The notes under the pieces are model-generated. The model saw only the letters and a program-made list of their open reading frames with translations, had not been told where the DNA came from and did no database searches. A DNA stretch of 35,228 nt from JAAYZQ01 sp034428935 (GTDB lineage: Bacteria > Chloroflexota > Anaerolineae > JAAYZQ01), in NCBI GenBank assembly GCA_034428935.1, contig DAOUHB010000035.1, positions 1 through 35,228 of the forward strand, written 5' to 3'. Of the stretch, positions 7,057-16,161 are shown piece after piece; position 1 is the stretch's first letter, and each line of letters begins with the position of its first letter. A program made the position numbers and the translations under genes.

Positions 7057-7085
7057 ATGATACCATGGATCGGCATTTCTGTCAA
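7057..7085 (-). promoter_or_regulatory. Sigma-70-type promoter of arsR-arsM
   Basis: On the - strand TTGACA (7085-7080), a 17-base spacer and TATCAT (7062-7057) form a near-consensus promoter. Transcription would start within the inverted repeat at 7033-7056. Confidence 0.75.
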
Positions 7086-7096
7086 GGGGGATCTTT

Positions 7097-7125
7097 TTGA
7101 CGGCCGGCGATCTTGTTGTTATAAT
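7097..7125 (+). promoter_or_regulatory. Sigma-70-type promoter for the peptidase-E-like gene
   Basis: TTGACG (7097-7102), a 17-base spacer and a perfect TATAAT (7120-7125). It diverges from the arsR promoter with 11 bases between the two -35 boxes. Its target is the GTG-start gene at 7179. Confidence 0.75.
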
Positions 7126-7178
7126 TCTTTTATGCTTGACCTGTTGCTTTTTGTGAACGCGGGGAAGGAGGGCCGGGC

Positions 7179-8225
7179 GTGACTGCGCGGCCCGGCCTGG
7201 TCGTCCTTTTTGGCTCCGGCGAGACCCTGCCGGCCGGGCAGAAGGTCTTTGACTGGCTGTTCCGGCGCCTGGTGGCTCCGCTGCGCGTTGCCATCCTGGA
7301 GACGCCTGCCGGATTCGAGCTGAACTCGGAGCAGGTGGCGGGGCGCATCGGCGAGTTCCTGGAGCAGCACCTGCAGAACTACAAGCCCGAGGTTACCCTG
7401 GTGCCCGCGCGACGGCGCGGCACTCCCTTTAGCCCCGACCTGCAGGAGATCGCCGGGCAGCTCGTGGGCGCCGATGTCAGCTTTTTGGGGCCCGGCAGCC
7501 CGACCTATGCCGTCCGCCAGTTGCGTGACAGCCTGACGTGGCACACGCTGCAAGCAGCCCACCGCCTGGGGACCGCCGTCGTCATGGCCAGTGCCGCCGT
7601 CGTCGCTGCCGGCAGCCACACCCTGCCGGTGTACGAGATCTACAAGGCCGGCCACGACCTTCACTGGCAGGAAGGATTGGGTTTCTTTGAGCCGTACGGG
7701 CTCCGTCTTGTGTTCGTGCCCCATTGGAACAACCGGGATGGCGGCAGCGAGCTGGACACGAGCCGCTGCTACATGGGCCGGGTGCGCTTTGACGAGCTGT
7801 TGGGGCTTTTGCCTGCCGGCCCCCTGGTGGTCGGCCTCGACGAGCTGACGGCCCTGGCCATCGACCTGGCCGGTGGAGTCTGCCACGTCCTGGGCCAGGG
7901 CGGCGTGACGCTCCTGTCCGACGGCGACGAGCGACGCTTCGAGACCGGCACGGCGCTACCCCTGGCCGAGCTGGGCGCCGCGCGCCTGCCCCCGCCCGGG
8001 CTTGGATTGCCGGCCGGGCTCCTGGATTCGACCCGGGAACGAATGGACAAGCAGAACGCCGCAGCGGTGGCCCCCGCCCCGGTCCGCCGCCTGCTGGACG
8101 AGCGCGAGGCGGCCCGCGCCCGGCGCGACTGGGAGTCGGCGGATGCCCTCCGTGACCAGCTCCTGGCCCTGGGCTGGCGCGTCCAGGACACGCCGGACGG
8201 TCCGCGCCTGGAACCGGCAGGCTAG
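7179..8225 (+). CDS. Peptidase E / class I amidotransferase-like protein fused to a CysRS-like C-terminal tail
   Basis: The product is 348 residues. Residues 1 to about 240 look like a peptidase S51 (dipeptidase E / cyanophycinase) flavodoxin-like fold: LVVLFGSGETLPAG, DVSFLGPGSPTYAVRQL, the nucleophile-elbow-like VVMASAAVVAAGS with Ser138, and FVPHWNN with His182. The last about 50 residues (RRLLDEREAARARRDWESAD, then ALRDQLLALGWRVQDTPDG) closely resemble the C-terminal helical end of cysteinyl-tRNA synthetase. The start is GTG (7179) just after GGGAAGGAGGG (7162-7172), with a consensus-like promoter. Enzymatic activity is uncertain because the elbow is not the usual GxSAG. The tail could bind tRNA; that is inference. 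Confidence 0.72.
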   Translation: MTARPGLVVLFGSGETLPAGQKVFDWLFRRLVAPLRVAILETPAGFELNSEQVAGRIGEFLEQHLQNYKPEVTLVPARRRGTPFSPDLQEIAGQLVGADVSFLGPGSPTYAVRQLRDSLTWHTLQAAHRLGTAVVMASAAVVAAGSHTLPVYEIYKAGHDLHWQEGLGFFEPYGLRLVFVPHWNNRDGGSELDTSRCYMGRVRFDELLGLLPAGPLVVGLDELTALAIDLAGGVCHVLGQGGVTLLSDGDERRFETGTALPLAELGAARLPPPGLGLPAGLLDSTRERMDKQNAAAVAPAPVRRLLDEREAARARRDWESADALRDQLLALGWRVQDTPDGPRLEPAG

Positions 8226-8313
8226 ACGGGGACAGGCATTCGCGCACCACCGGAAGGGGCGCAACCCGCAGTTGCAGCCCGCAGTCTGATCCTCAAGGGG
8301 ATGGAGATGCACG

Positions 8314-11085
8314 ATGGCAAACTGGCATGAACTGGAAACTGAACAGGTCCTGGCCCAGGTCAAGTCCGACGGCGCCGCCGGGCTGACCACAGCCGAAGCA
8401 GAGCGCCGGCTGGAAGAGCATGGCCCCAACGAGCTCGTGGAGCGCGGGGTCAAGAGCCCGTGGCGCATCCTGTGGGAGCAGCTCACCGCGACCATGATCC
8501 TGATCCTCATCGTTGCCGCCATCATCTCTGGTTTTCTTGGCGACTGGAAGGATACCGTCGCCATCCTGGCCATCGTCATCCTCAACGCTGTCCTGGGCTT
8601 TAGCCAGGAATACCGGGCTGAGAAGGCCATGGCCGCCCTGAAGAAAATGGCGGTGCCGACCGTGCGAGTGCGGCGCGATGGGCACGTGGCCGAGGTCCCG
8701 GCCAGCTCCCTGGTGCCCGGCGACCTTGCCCTCCTCGAGGCCGGTGTAGTGGTCCCTGCCGACGGACGCCTGCTGGAGGCCGTGAACTTGCGCGTGGAGG
8801 AGGCGTCCCTCACCGGCGAATCGGAGCCGGTAGAAAAGCACACGTCGCCGCTGTCGCGTCCGGGCGCGCCGGTGGGCGACCGGGTGAACATGGCCTACAT
8901 GGGCACTGTGGTTACCTACGGCCGGGGCACGCTGGTGGTCACCGAGACGGGCATGGACACCGAGCTGGGACGCATCGCCGACATGATCCAGGGGGTGGAG
9001 CGCACTGCGACCCCACTCCAGGGCCGCCTGCAGCAGTTGGGCAGGGGCCTGGCCATCGGAGCACTGGGCATCGTGGCCATCGTCTTTGTCCTCGGCCTGC
9101 TGCGGGGCGAAGACCTGCAGTTAATGATCCTGACGGGCATCGGTATGGCCGTCGCCGCCGTGCCCGAGGGCCTGCCGGCGGTCGTGACCGTGGCCCTGGC
9201 CCTGGGGGCACAGCGGATGTTGCGCCGCCAGGCTCTCATCCGCAAGCTGCCGGCCGTGGAAACCCTTGGCTCGGTGACCGTCATTTGCTCCGACAAGACG
9301 GGCACCCTCACCGAGAATCGCATGACCGTCACCGTCCTCGACGTGCTGGGCGAGACCCAGCGGGTAGAGACCCTGCTGCGGAAGGGTGTGCCTGTCATCG
9401 ACGCCCAGGTGCCGCCAGACCAGCCGCCTACCGTCCGCAGCCTGGTCTTTCTTGCCACGGCCGCGGCCCTGGCCAGCGATGCGACCCTGGAGCCCGGCGA
9501 GAAGGGAGATGGCGGCTACAACGTCGTCGGCGATCCTACCGAGGGCGCCCTGGTGGTGGCCGCGGCACAGATGGGCTTGCCCAAGTACGAGCTCGAAGAG
9601 CGCTGGCCCCGCGTGGCCGAAGTGCCCTTTACCTCGGAACGCAAGCGAATGACCACCGTCCATCGCGCTGGCCCCCCGGAGGAGGGTGCCGAGACACCCT
9701 GGTGTGGGCACGAGTACGTTGCCTTTGCCAAGGGCGCCGTCGACAGCTTGCTGGATATCTCGGACCGGGCCTGGGCGGGCGACGAGGCTGTGCCGCTGAC
9801 CGACGACCTGCGGCAGCGCATCGTTGCCGCCAACGACCGCATGGCGGCCGAGGGCCAGCGGGTGCTGGGCGCCGCCTTCCGCTGCCTGGATGCCGGTTTT
9901 GACGAGGCTGACGAGGCCGGCCTCGAACAGCAGATGATCTTTGTCGGCCTGGTGGGCATGATCGACCCGCCCCGGCCCGAAGTCCGCGACGCCGTCCAGA
10001 CGGCCATGGGTGCGGGCATTCGCCCGGTCATGATCACCGGCGACCATCCCCTGACGGCCCGGGAGATTGCCCGGCAATTGGGAATCGCCACCGAGGATGC
10101 GGAAGCGCTGACCGGGGAGCAATTGGCCAGGATGAGCGTCGAGGATCTGGAAGGGGTCGTCCAGAAGGTGCCCGTCTATGCCCGGGTGTCGCCCGAGCAC
10201 AAGCTCAAGATTGTCCAGGCCCTTCAGGACCTGGGCCACATCGTTGCCATGACGGGCGACGGGGTCAACGACGCCCCTGCCCTGAAAAAGGCCGACATCG
10301 GCGTGGCCATGGGCATCACCGGTACCGACGTCTCCAAGGAGGCGGCGGACATGGTGCTCCTGGACGACAACTTTACGACCATCGTCGCCGCGGTGCGCGA
10401 GGGCCGGGTCATCTATGACAACATCCGCAAGTTTATCAAGTACACAATGACCTCTAACGCGGGCGAGATATGGGTCATGCTCCTCGCACCCTTCCTCGGC
10501 ATGCCGCTGCCCCTGTTGCCGCTCCAGATCTTGTGGGTGAACCTGGTGACCGACGGCCTGCCCGGCCTGGCCCTGGCCGTGGAGCCGGCCGAGCGCCTGA
10601 CCATGCGCCGGCCGCCCCACGACCCGCAGGAGAGCATTTTTGGGCGCGGGCTGGGGGTCTATGTGCTGTGGGTCGGGCTGCTCATGGGCCTGGTCTCCCT
10701 TGGCCTTGGCTTCTGGGCATGGGGGACGGACCGGCCCAACTGGCAGACAATGGTGTTCACTACCCTGACGCTGTCGCAGATGGGGAACGTGCTAGCACTC
10801 CGCTCCAACCGCGAGTCGCTTTTTACCCTTGGCTTGCTCTCCAATAAGCCCCTGCTGGGCGCCGTCGCCCTGACCTTTGTCCTGCAGATGGCCGTGGTGT
10901 ACGTGCCCTTCTTGCAAGATCTGTTCAACACCTCAGCGCTGTCGCCGGCCGATCTGGGCATCAGCCTCCTCCTCAGCACGGTTGTCTTCTGGGCAGTGGA
11001 GCTGGAAAAGCTCCTGGCGCGCCGGCGCGAAGGGCGAGCCGGCGCTCCTGTGGGCTCCGAGGGGCAGGGCGAGGCAGCTCTGTGA
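8314..11085 (+). CDS. P-type cation-transporting ATPase (P2A, calcium-type)
   Basis: The product is 923 residues. An N-terminal cation-ATPase domain (1-60) is followed by two spans. The actuator domain has LTGES (166-170). The M4 motif VPEGLPAV (283-290) matches calcium-type pumps. Phosphorylated Asp327 lies in SDKTGTLT, the nucleotide domain follows, then MITGDHPLTA and MTGDGVNDAPALKKAD, and a C-terminal set of six spans. Ca2+ export from the cytoplasm is most likely; Mn2+ or Na+ cannot be excluded. GGGGATGGAG lies upstream of the ATG. It is the first gene of a three-gene operon joined by 4-bp and 1-bp overlaps. Confidence 0.93.
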   Translation: MANWHELETEQVLAQVKSDGAAGLTTAEAERRLEEHGPNELVERGVKSPWRILWEQLTATMILILIVAAIISGFLGDWKDTVAILAIVILNAVLGFSQEYRAEKAMAALKKMAVPTVRVRRDGHVAEVPASSLVPGDLALLEAGVVVPADGRLLEAVNLRVEEASLTGESEPVEKHTSPLSRPGAPVGDRVNMAYMGTVVTYGRGTLVVTETGMDTELGRIADMIQGVERTATPLQGRLQQLGRGLAIGALGIVAIVFVLGLLRGEDLQLMILTGIGMAVAAVPEGLPAVVTVALALGAQRMLRRQALIRKLPAVETLGSVTVICSDKTGTLTENRMTVTVLDVLGETQRVETLLRKGVPVIDAQVPPDQPPTVRSLVFLATAAALASDATLEPGEKGDGGYNVVGDPTEGALVVAAAQMGLPKYELEERWPRVAEVPFTSERKRMTTVHRAGPPEEGAETPWCGHEYVAFAKGAVDSLLDISDRAWAGDEAVPLTDDLRQRIVAANDRMAAEGQRVLGAAFRCLDAGFDEADEAGLEQQMIFVGLVGMIDPPRPEVRDAVQTAMGAGIRPVMITGDHPLTAREIARQLGIATEDAEALTGEQLARMSVEDLEGVVQKVPVYARVSPEHKLKIVQALQDLGHIVAMTGDGVNDAPALKKADIGVAMGITGTDVSKEAADMVLLDDNFTTIVAAVREGRVIYDNIRKFIKYTMTSNAGEIWVMLLAPFLGMPLPLLPLQILWVNLVTDGLPGLALAVEPAERLTMRRPPHDPQESIFGRGLGVYVLWVGLLMGLVSLGLGFWAWGTDRPNWQTMVFTTLTLSQMGNVLALRSNRESLFTLGLLSNKPLLGAVALTFVLQMAVVYVPFLQDLFNTSALSPADLGISLLLSTVVFWAVELEKLLARRREGRAGAPVGSEGQGEAAL

Positions 11086-12239
11086 GCCTGCCACCCGGCG
11101 ACGACCCGGCCACGGGCGAGGCCGAAGGACTGCGGGAACGCGTGGGACGGTCTCGCGTGGCGGTTGCCGGCGAGGAAGAGACGCCGCGTGCGGGCCTCTG
11201 GGCCCGGCGCGCCCTCCGCATTCTGGGCTTTGTCCTGGCGGTGTCCCTGTTCGTGGTGGGCATTGAGCTCATCAAGGAAGGCGCCTCGGAGGCGGCCATG
11301 CTCGTCGCGCGCTTTGTCGAGCTGGACAGCATGACCAACGCCCTGGGCTTTGGCTGGCTGGCGGCCTATGCCGCCATGAGTGGCTCGCCGGTGGCTGCCG
11401 TCAGCGTCGCCTTTGTGGCCACCGGGGTGATCTCGCGCCTGGCGGGCCTGGCCATGATCGTCGGCTCGCGCCTGGGCGCCTCGTTTATCGTGCTCTTTGT
11501 TGGCTTTGTGTACGTCTTGCGCGGCCACGAGCGGCGCAGCGGGCTGTCGATGGGACTGCTCTCCCTGGCAGTGACCATCAGCACCTACCTGCCCGCCCTG
11601 GCCCTGGGCGCCTGGCTGCTGAACACGGGCCTCCTCGACGAGGTCGAGTTTGGATGGGGCGCCTTTCTCAACTCCTTCCTCGACGTGTTTCTGCAGCCCA
11701 TCGTCGGCGCGCTGTCGGGCTGGCTGCCACAGTGGGTCGTGATGCTCCTCGGGCTCGGCGTCCTGTGGTTTGCCTTCTTCCTGTTCGACCGGGCCCTGCC
11801 GTCGCTAGACCTTGAGAGCAGCCAGTTTGCCCTGGTGTCACGCCTGGTCTACCGGCCCCTGGTCATGTTCCTCCTGGGCGCGGCCCTGACCTTCGTCACG
11901 CTCTCGGTCTCGCTCTCCCTCAGCCTCCTGGTGCCCTTGTCGGCCCGGGGCTACGTGCGGAGTGAGAACGCCATCCCCTACATCATGGGCGCCAACATCA
12001 CGACGTTCGTCGATACGCTGCTGGCGACGGTGCTCCTGGACAGCGGCGATGCGTTTACTGTCGTGCTGACCAGCATGGTGAGCGTCAGCGCCATCAGCCT
12101 GCTGATCCTGTTGTTGTTCTTCCGCCACTATGAGCGAGGGGTGTTGGCCCTGGTGCAGCGCACGACGGGCAGCAACCTCAGCCTGGGGTTGTTCCTGGCG
12201 ACGATCCTCGTCGTGCCACTGCTGTTGTTGTTGATCTGA
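11082..12239 (+). CDS. Na+/phosphate cotransporter-like membrane protein
   Basis: The product is 385 residues. A hydrophilic N-terminus (1-40) is followed by roughly nine membrane helices. Two internally related segments, AMSGSPVAAVSVAFVATGVI and YIMGANITTFVDTLLATVLL, sit where Na/Pi-cotransporter (NptA/PF02690) proteins carry their paired QSSSAT and GANIGTT motifs, though neither is canonical. The GTG start (11082) overlaps the ATPase stop (GTGA). Coupled synthesis with a cation ATPase and a stress protein suggests an ion-homeostasis unit. The substrate may not be phosphate, given the altered motifs. Confidence 0.6.
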   Translation: MSLPPGDDPATGEAEGLRERVGRSRVAVAGEEETPRAGLWARRALRILGFVLAVSLFVVGIELIKEGASEAAMLVARFVELDSMTNALGFGWLAAYAAMSGSPVAAVSVAFVATGVISRLAGLAMIVGSRLGASFIVLFVGFVYVLRGHERRSGLSMGLLSLAVTISTYLPALALGAWLLNTGLLDEVEFGWGAFLNSFLDVFLQPIVGALSGWLPQWVVMLLGLGVLWFAFFLFDRALPSLDLESSQFALVSRLVYRPLVMFLLGAALTFVTLSVSLSLSLLVPLSARGYVRSENAIPYIMGANITTFVDTLLATVLLDSGDAFTVVLTSMVSVSAISLLILLLFFRHYERGVLALVQRTTGSNLSLGLFLATILVVPLLLLLI

Positions 12240-13096
12240 TGGAGAGTCCGATGCGAATCCTACTTTGTACCGATGGTTCCGAGCACGGGCAGGCCGCCCT
12301 GCGCTTTGGCAGCCTCATTGCGCGTGCCTCGTCCAGGCCGGCCACCATCCTGGGTGTCCTCGAAGACCCGAACGAGCGAGCGCTCCTGGACCGCGCCCTG
12401 GCGCAGGGGCAGGAATGGCTGGCCGGCGCGCCGGCCCCCGAGCTAAAGGTGCGCAAGGGACATCCCGCCGAAGAGATCCTGAAGGAAGCGGAGGCCGGCT
12501 CGTATGACCTTGTGGTGCTGGGCGCCCGCGGCCGGCGGGGCATCACGCGTTTCCTCATGGGCTCCACAGCCGAGCGCATCGCCCGCCACAGCGAGCTCCC
12601 GGTGCTCATCGTGCGCGGCTGGCTGCCCAAGATCGAGAAGGTGCTGATCTGCACGGCCGCCGGCAAGCCGGGCCTGGCCGCGGTGGAGACGGGCGGCAAG
12701 CTGGCCTCCCTGGTGGGCGCCGAGGTCACCGTGCTCCACGTGATGTCACAGGTGCCGGCTACTTATCTCTCGACCCGCGGCCTGGAAGACCTGGAGGGAC
12801 GGGCCGACGAGCTCATGGCCCACGGCAGCCGCGAGGGGCTGCACCTCAAGCAGGCCCTCGCGCTCCTGGGCGACATGGGCGTCAAGGCCCGGGCGCGGGT
12901 GCGCCACGGCCTGGTGGTGGACGAGATCATGGACGAGGCGTGTGGCCAGCCCTACGACGTGGTGGTCATCGGCACGCACATTGCCGCCGGCTGGATGCGC
13001 TTTCTGCTGGAGGACGTGACGCGCCAGCTCATCACCTGCATCGACCGGGCCATTCTCGTGGCCAAGGCGCCGGCAGACGCGAGGGAGAGCCACTGA
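12239..13096 (+). CDS. Tandem-domain universal stress protein
   Basis: The product is 285 residues with two UspA folds. Domain 1 (about 5-125) begins MRILLCTDGSEHGQAAL and keeps the ATP-binding loop GARGRRGITRFLMGST. Domain 2 (about 130-280; KVLICTAAGKPGLAAVETGG) ends with VVIGTHIAAGWMRFLLEDVT, in which the Gly/Ser nucleotide motif is lost, so it is probably a non-binding pseudo-domain. The ATG at 12239 overlaps the previous stop (TGATG). An in-frame ATG at 12251 after GGAGAG is an equally plausible start and matches the usual family N-terminus. It is last in the ATPase operon. Confidence 0.9.
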   Translation: MESPMRILLCTDGSEHGQAALRFGSLIARASSRPATILGVLEDPNERALLDRALAQGQEWLAGAPAPELKVRKGHPAEEILKEAEAGSYDLVVLGARGRRGITRFLMGSTAERIARHSELPVLIVRGWLPKIEKVLICTAAGKPGLAAVETGGKLASLVGAEVTVLHVMSQVPATYLSTRGLEDLEGRADELMAHGSREGLHLKQALALLGDMGVKARARVRHGLVVDEIMDEACGQPYDVVVIGTHIAAGWMRFLLEDVTRQLITCIDRAILVAKAPADARESH

Positions 13097-13175
13097 CCCG
13101 CCCCGGCGAAGGGCGCTTGGCCCGGGCACACGTTCGGAGTTTGGCTTATTCGCTTATTGCTAGTTCATATCTCGA

Positions 13176-14666
13176 CTACTGATTCTGTCGTCTTTCAAAG
13201 AGCACTTCCGGATATTGAGCAGACGGCCCATCGAGCAGCGGTGCCGGGCGGCCCTTCAGATGCCGCTCGAAAAAGGTCAGCGTGTAGGCGTTGAGGATGG
13301 CGTGGGACCGCTCGGCCGGGAGCAGCCCGGAGAAGCCCAGCCTCCCGGCGATGGGCGACCAGGACGGGACGTCGGTAAAGTCGATGTGAAAGATGCCGGG
13401 CACTCGAAGAAAGTAACCATCGCCCGGCAGGCTGTCGTACACCGCCCGCATGCTGGTCTGGTGGATCTCGATCTCGTACTCCGGCCAACCGCCGGCGCGC
13501 TCCCTTTCCAGCCGCATCGTCTCCGCGTCGCGGGTGATGATCATGGTTGGCTGCCGCAGGCCGTCGCGGACCACGCCGACGGGCATGGGGGCATCCATGA
13601 ACAGGCAGGCGCGCAGTTGTGGCGCCAGACGGCAGGATTCGGCGGCGACGATGCCGCCGAGCGAAACGCCAAAGGTGCCCGCGCGCTCCAGGTCCAGCCA
13701 CCCGGTCAGGATGCCGTGCGGGTCCTCCCGGTTCAGCTCGGCCAGCCGATCCAGGGTAAAGATGACGTCCTGGGCGAGGTACGGGATGATACCCTCGGGG
13801 AACGCCCGCCCGTGCAACGTTGGCGCGGTTTCCGACGGGAGGTAGCTCTGGAGAACCAGTGGCTTCGATTGGTCTACGGGTAACCCGGCTGCCTGGCGGC
13901 CGTCGGGAAAGACCACCGCCGCAGCAGCGTATGGCTGATCGATAGCCGCGACGATGTAGCCGTGTGACACGAGCTCCTCCACCTGGAAGGTGTTCATCTG
14001 GCGAAAGCCACCAAGCCCTTCCAGGAAGAGCAACACCGGGTAGTTGGGCTCCTCGTCTGCCACGGGCGCGGACGGGATGGCGTTCGTGGTGACGTGCCGC
14101 AGGTGCCCGAAGGCGAACCCCGGCAAGTGGGCCAGCCGGGCCAGCCCCGGGGCAAGGGCACCGACGCCTTGCACGTAGGGCGCACGCGCAGATGAGGTTT
14201 CCCCTCGAGTCGGGTACCAGATCTGGACCATCAACTCCCGACGGGCGCTCGGCTCACTGAAGATCTCGGGACGGCTCGTATCGACCCAGTGGTAGGTCAG
14301 CGTGCCAATGCGGTAGGGCCCGCCCGGAGGCGGAAAGCGAAAGACGGGGGCCAGCAGCGGCAAAGCGATAGAGACCGGCAGCCCGACGATGCCAAGGCCG
14401 GCGACGAGGCCGCGGGCCAGCCGGCTGGACAGGTTGCCGGACGGCGCGGCTTTGGCCAGCAGCCAGGCAAAGAAAAAGAGCCCGGCCAGCCCGTACGCCG
14501 GGATCATCTGCCAGCGAGTACCCTCCAGCAGGGCCTGGACGCCGGCCACCGGCAGCGCCGCCGGCGCGGAAAGGCGCATCCAGCGCACGGCGCGGGGCAG
14601 CCGGAACGCCAGGCTGAAGAACGCCAGCAGGTTTGCAAGCGATAACAGGACTTCCAAGAGTCTCAT
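13176..14666 (-). CDS. Membrane-anchored PAF-acetylhydrolase-like alpha/beta hydrolase
   Basis: The product is 496 residues. The first about 110 residues hold four hydrophobic segments. The hydrolase domain follows with the motifs of the platelet-activating-factor acetylhydrolase / dienelactone hydrolase group: nucleophile Ser335 in TFGVSLGGIV, acid Asp358 in CLFMDAPMP and His427 in GIFHIDFTD. A substrate of short-chain phospholipid or other ester is likely; the anchor probably places the catalytic domain at the membrane face. GGAGGACAGG precedes the ATG. It follows trmFO by 151 bp on the same strand and converges on the stress-protein gene. Confidence 0.82.
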   Translation of the reverse strand: MRLLEVLLSLANLLAFFSLAFRLPRAVRWMRLSAPAALPVAGVQALLEGTRWQMIPAYGLAGLFFFAWLLAKAAPSGNLSSRLARGLVAGLGIVGLPVSIALPLLAPVFRFPPPGGPYRIGTLTYHWVDTSRPEIFSEPSARRELMVQIWYPTRGETSSARAPYVQGVGALAPGLARLAHLPGFAFGHLRHVTTNAIPSAPVADEEPNYPVLLFLEGLGGFRQMNTFQVEELVSHGYIVAAIDQPYAAAAVVFPDGRQAAGLPVDQSKPLVLQSYLPSETAPTLHGRAFPEGIIPYLAQDVIFTLDRLAELNREDPHGILTGWLDLERAGTFGVSLGGIVAAESCRLAPQLRACLFMDAPMPVGVVRDGLRQPTMIITRDAETMRLERERAGGWPEYEIEIHQTSMRAVYDSLPGDGYFLRVPGIFHIDFTDVPSWSPIAGRLGFSGLLPAERSHAILNAYTLTFFERHLKGRPAPLLDGPSAQYPEVLFERRQNQ

Positions 14667-14817
14667 CTCCTGTCCTCCTTACCCGGAGATGGTGGTCTGG
14701 GCGCCGGCGGAGTGTCCTCCGCGGCGAGCGTTGGAACTCGTTCATGCCCGTCTGGCCGCGAGCCAGAACCCGCGGCAAGCCGGGGGTGAGAGATGAGTGT
14801 GTGGTTGTGTCGGACGC

Positions 14818-16161
14818 TCAGGTCGTGGCGTCGAGCCCGGACTCGGCGACAAAGCGCTCCAGGGTCTCCAAGGCGCGCCGGGCATAGGCCGCGTAGCGTG
14901 CGCGCTTGTTGCGCACGGGAGGATCGAGGGGCGGCAGCAGCCCGAAGTTGGCCTTCATGGGCTGAAACCCCTCCGGGTTGGCGCCCGACACATAGTGGCA
15001 CAGGGCGCCGATCATGGTTTCGGGCGGCGGGGCCACGGGCTCTTGCCTGGCGGCCAGCCGCGCGGCGTTCACGCCGGCCACCAGCCCGCTGGCCACGGAC
15101 CCGATGTATCCTTCGGTGCCCGCGATCTGCCCGGCGAAAAAGAGGTCGGGCCGCTCGCGAAGTTGCAACGTGGGCTTGAGCAGGGCCGGGGCACTGACGT
15201 AGGTGTTGCGGTGCATCTGCCCGTAGCGCACGAACTCGGCCCCGGCCAGGCCGGGAATTAGACGAAAGACCCGCTCCTGCTCCCCCCACTTCAGGTTGGT
15301 CTGAAAGCCCACCATGTTGTACAGCGTGGCCGCCTGGTTGTCCTGTCGCAACTGGACCACGGCATACGGCCGGCGGCCCGTGCGCGGGTCGGTGAGGCCC
15401 ACGGGCTTGAGCGGGCCAAAGGCCAGGGCGCGCGGCCCGCGCCGGGCCAGCTCTTCGACGGGCAGGCAGGCTTCGAAGAAGCGGGGGTCCTCGCGCTCAA
15501 ATTCGCGGAGGGGGATCGTCTCGGCGGCCAGGAGCGCTTCCACAAAGTGCTCGTACTCTACCTGGTTCATGGGGCAGTTGAGATAGTCGCCCTCTTCCTC
15601 AGCCTCGCCGTAGCGGCTGGCGCGAAAGGCGATGGACATGTCCACCGACTCGGCGCTGACGATGGGCGCCATGGCGTCGTAGAAGTAGAGGTGCTGCGAG
15701 CCGGTGAGGGTCGCGATCTGGTCGGCCAGGGTGGGGGCCGTCAGGGGGCCGGTAGCAATGATCACCAACCCCTCGCCCGGGATGGAGGTTACCTCCTGGC
15801 GGCGCAGCTCGATGCGTGGGTGGGCCACCACGCGCTCGGTCACCAGGGCGGCAAAGGCCTCGCGATCGACGGCCAGCGCGCCGCCCGCGGGCACAGCTGT
15901 GGCGTCGGCGCAGGCCACCACCAACGAGCCCAGGCGGCGCAGTTCGTCCTTCAGCAGCCCGGGGGCCCGGTCCGGCAGGTTCGAACCCAGGGAGTTGGAG
16001 CAGACCAGCTCGGCCAGCCGGTCGGTGACGTGGGCAGGCGTGTTGCTGCCGGGACGCATCTCGTACAGGATGACCCGCAGCCCGCGCTCCGCCGCCTGCC
16101 AGGCCGCCTCGCTGCCCGCCAGCCCACCGCCAACTACCGTCAAGGACCTCATCTCAGCCAT
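14818..16161 (-). CDS. trmFO: Folate/FAD-dependent tRNA m5U54 methyltransferase TrmFO
   Basis: The product is 447 residues, the usual length. It makes 5-methyluridine at tRNA position 54 using methylenetetrahydrofolate and FADH2. The FAD site is VVGGGLAGSEAAWQAAERG at the N-terminus. The two catalytic cysteines of characterised TrmFO are present: Cys54 in LVCSNSLGSN and Cys232 in FEACLPVEEL. Other signatures are NCPMNQVEYEHFVEAL, ALAFGPLKPVGLTDPRTGR and TNLKWGEQERVFRLIPGL. The proposed ATG (16161) overlaps the receiver-gene stop by eight bases; an ATG at 16152 (MRSLTVVGGG) is an alternative start. Confidence 0.96.
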   Translation of the reverse strand: MAEMRSLTVVGGGLAGSEAAWQAAERGLRVILYEMRPGSNTPAHVTDRLAELVCSNSLGSNLPDRAPGLLKDELRRLGSLVVACADATAVPAGGALAVDREAFAALVTERVVAHPRIELRRQEVTSIPGEGLVIIATGPLTAPTLADQIATLTGSQHLYFYDAMAPIVSAESVDMSIAFRASRYGEAEEEGDYLNCPMNQVEYEHFVEALLAAETIPLREFEREDPRFFEACLPVEELARRGPRALAFGPLKPVGLTDPRTGRRPYAVVQLRQDNQAATLYNMVGFQTNLKWGEQERVFRLIPGLAGAEFVRYGQMHRNTYVSAPALLKPTLQLRERPDLFFAGQIAGTEGYIGSVASGLVAGVNAARLAARQEPVAPPPETMIGALCHYVSGANPEGFQPMKANFGLLPPLDPPVRNKRARYAAYARRALETLERFVAESGLDATT

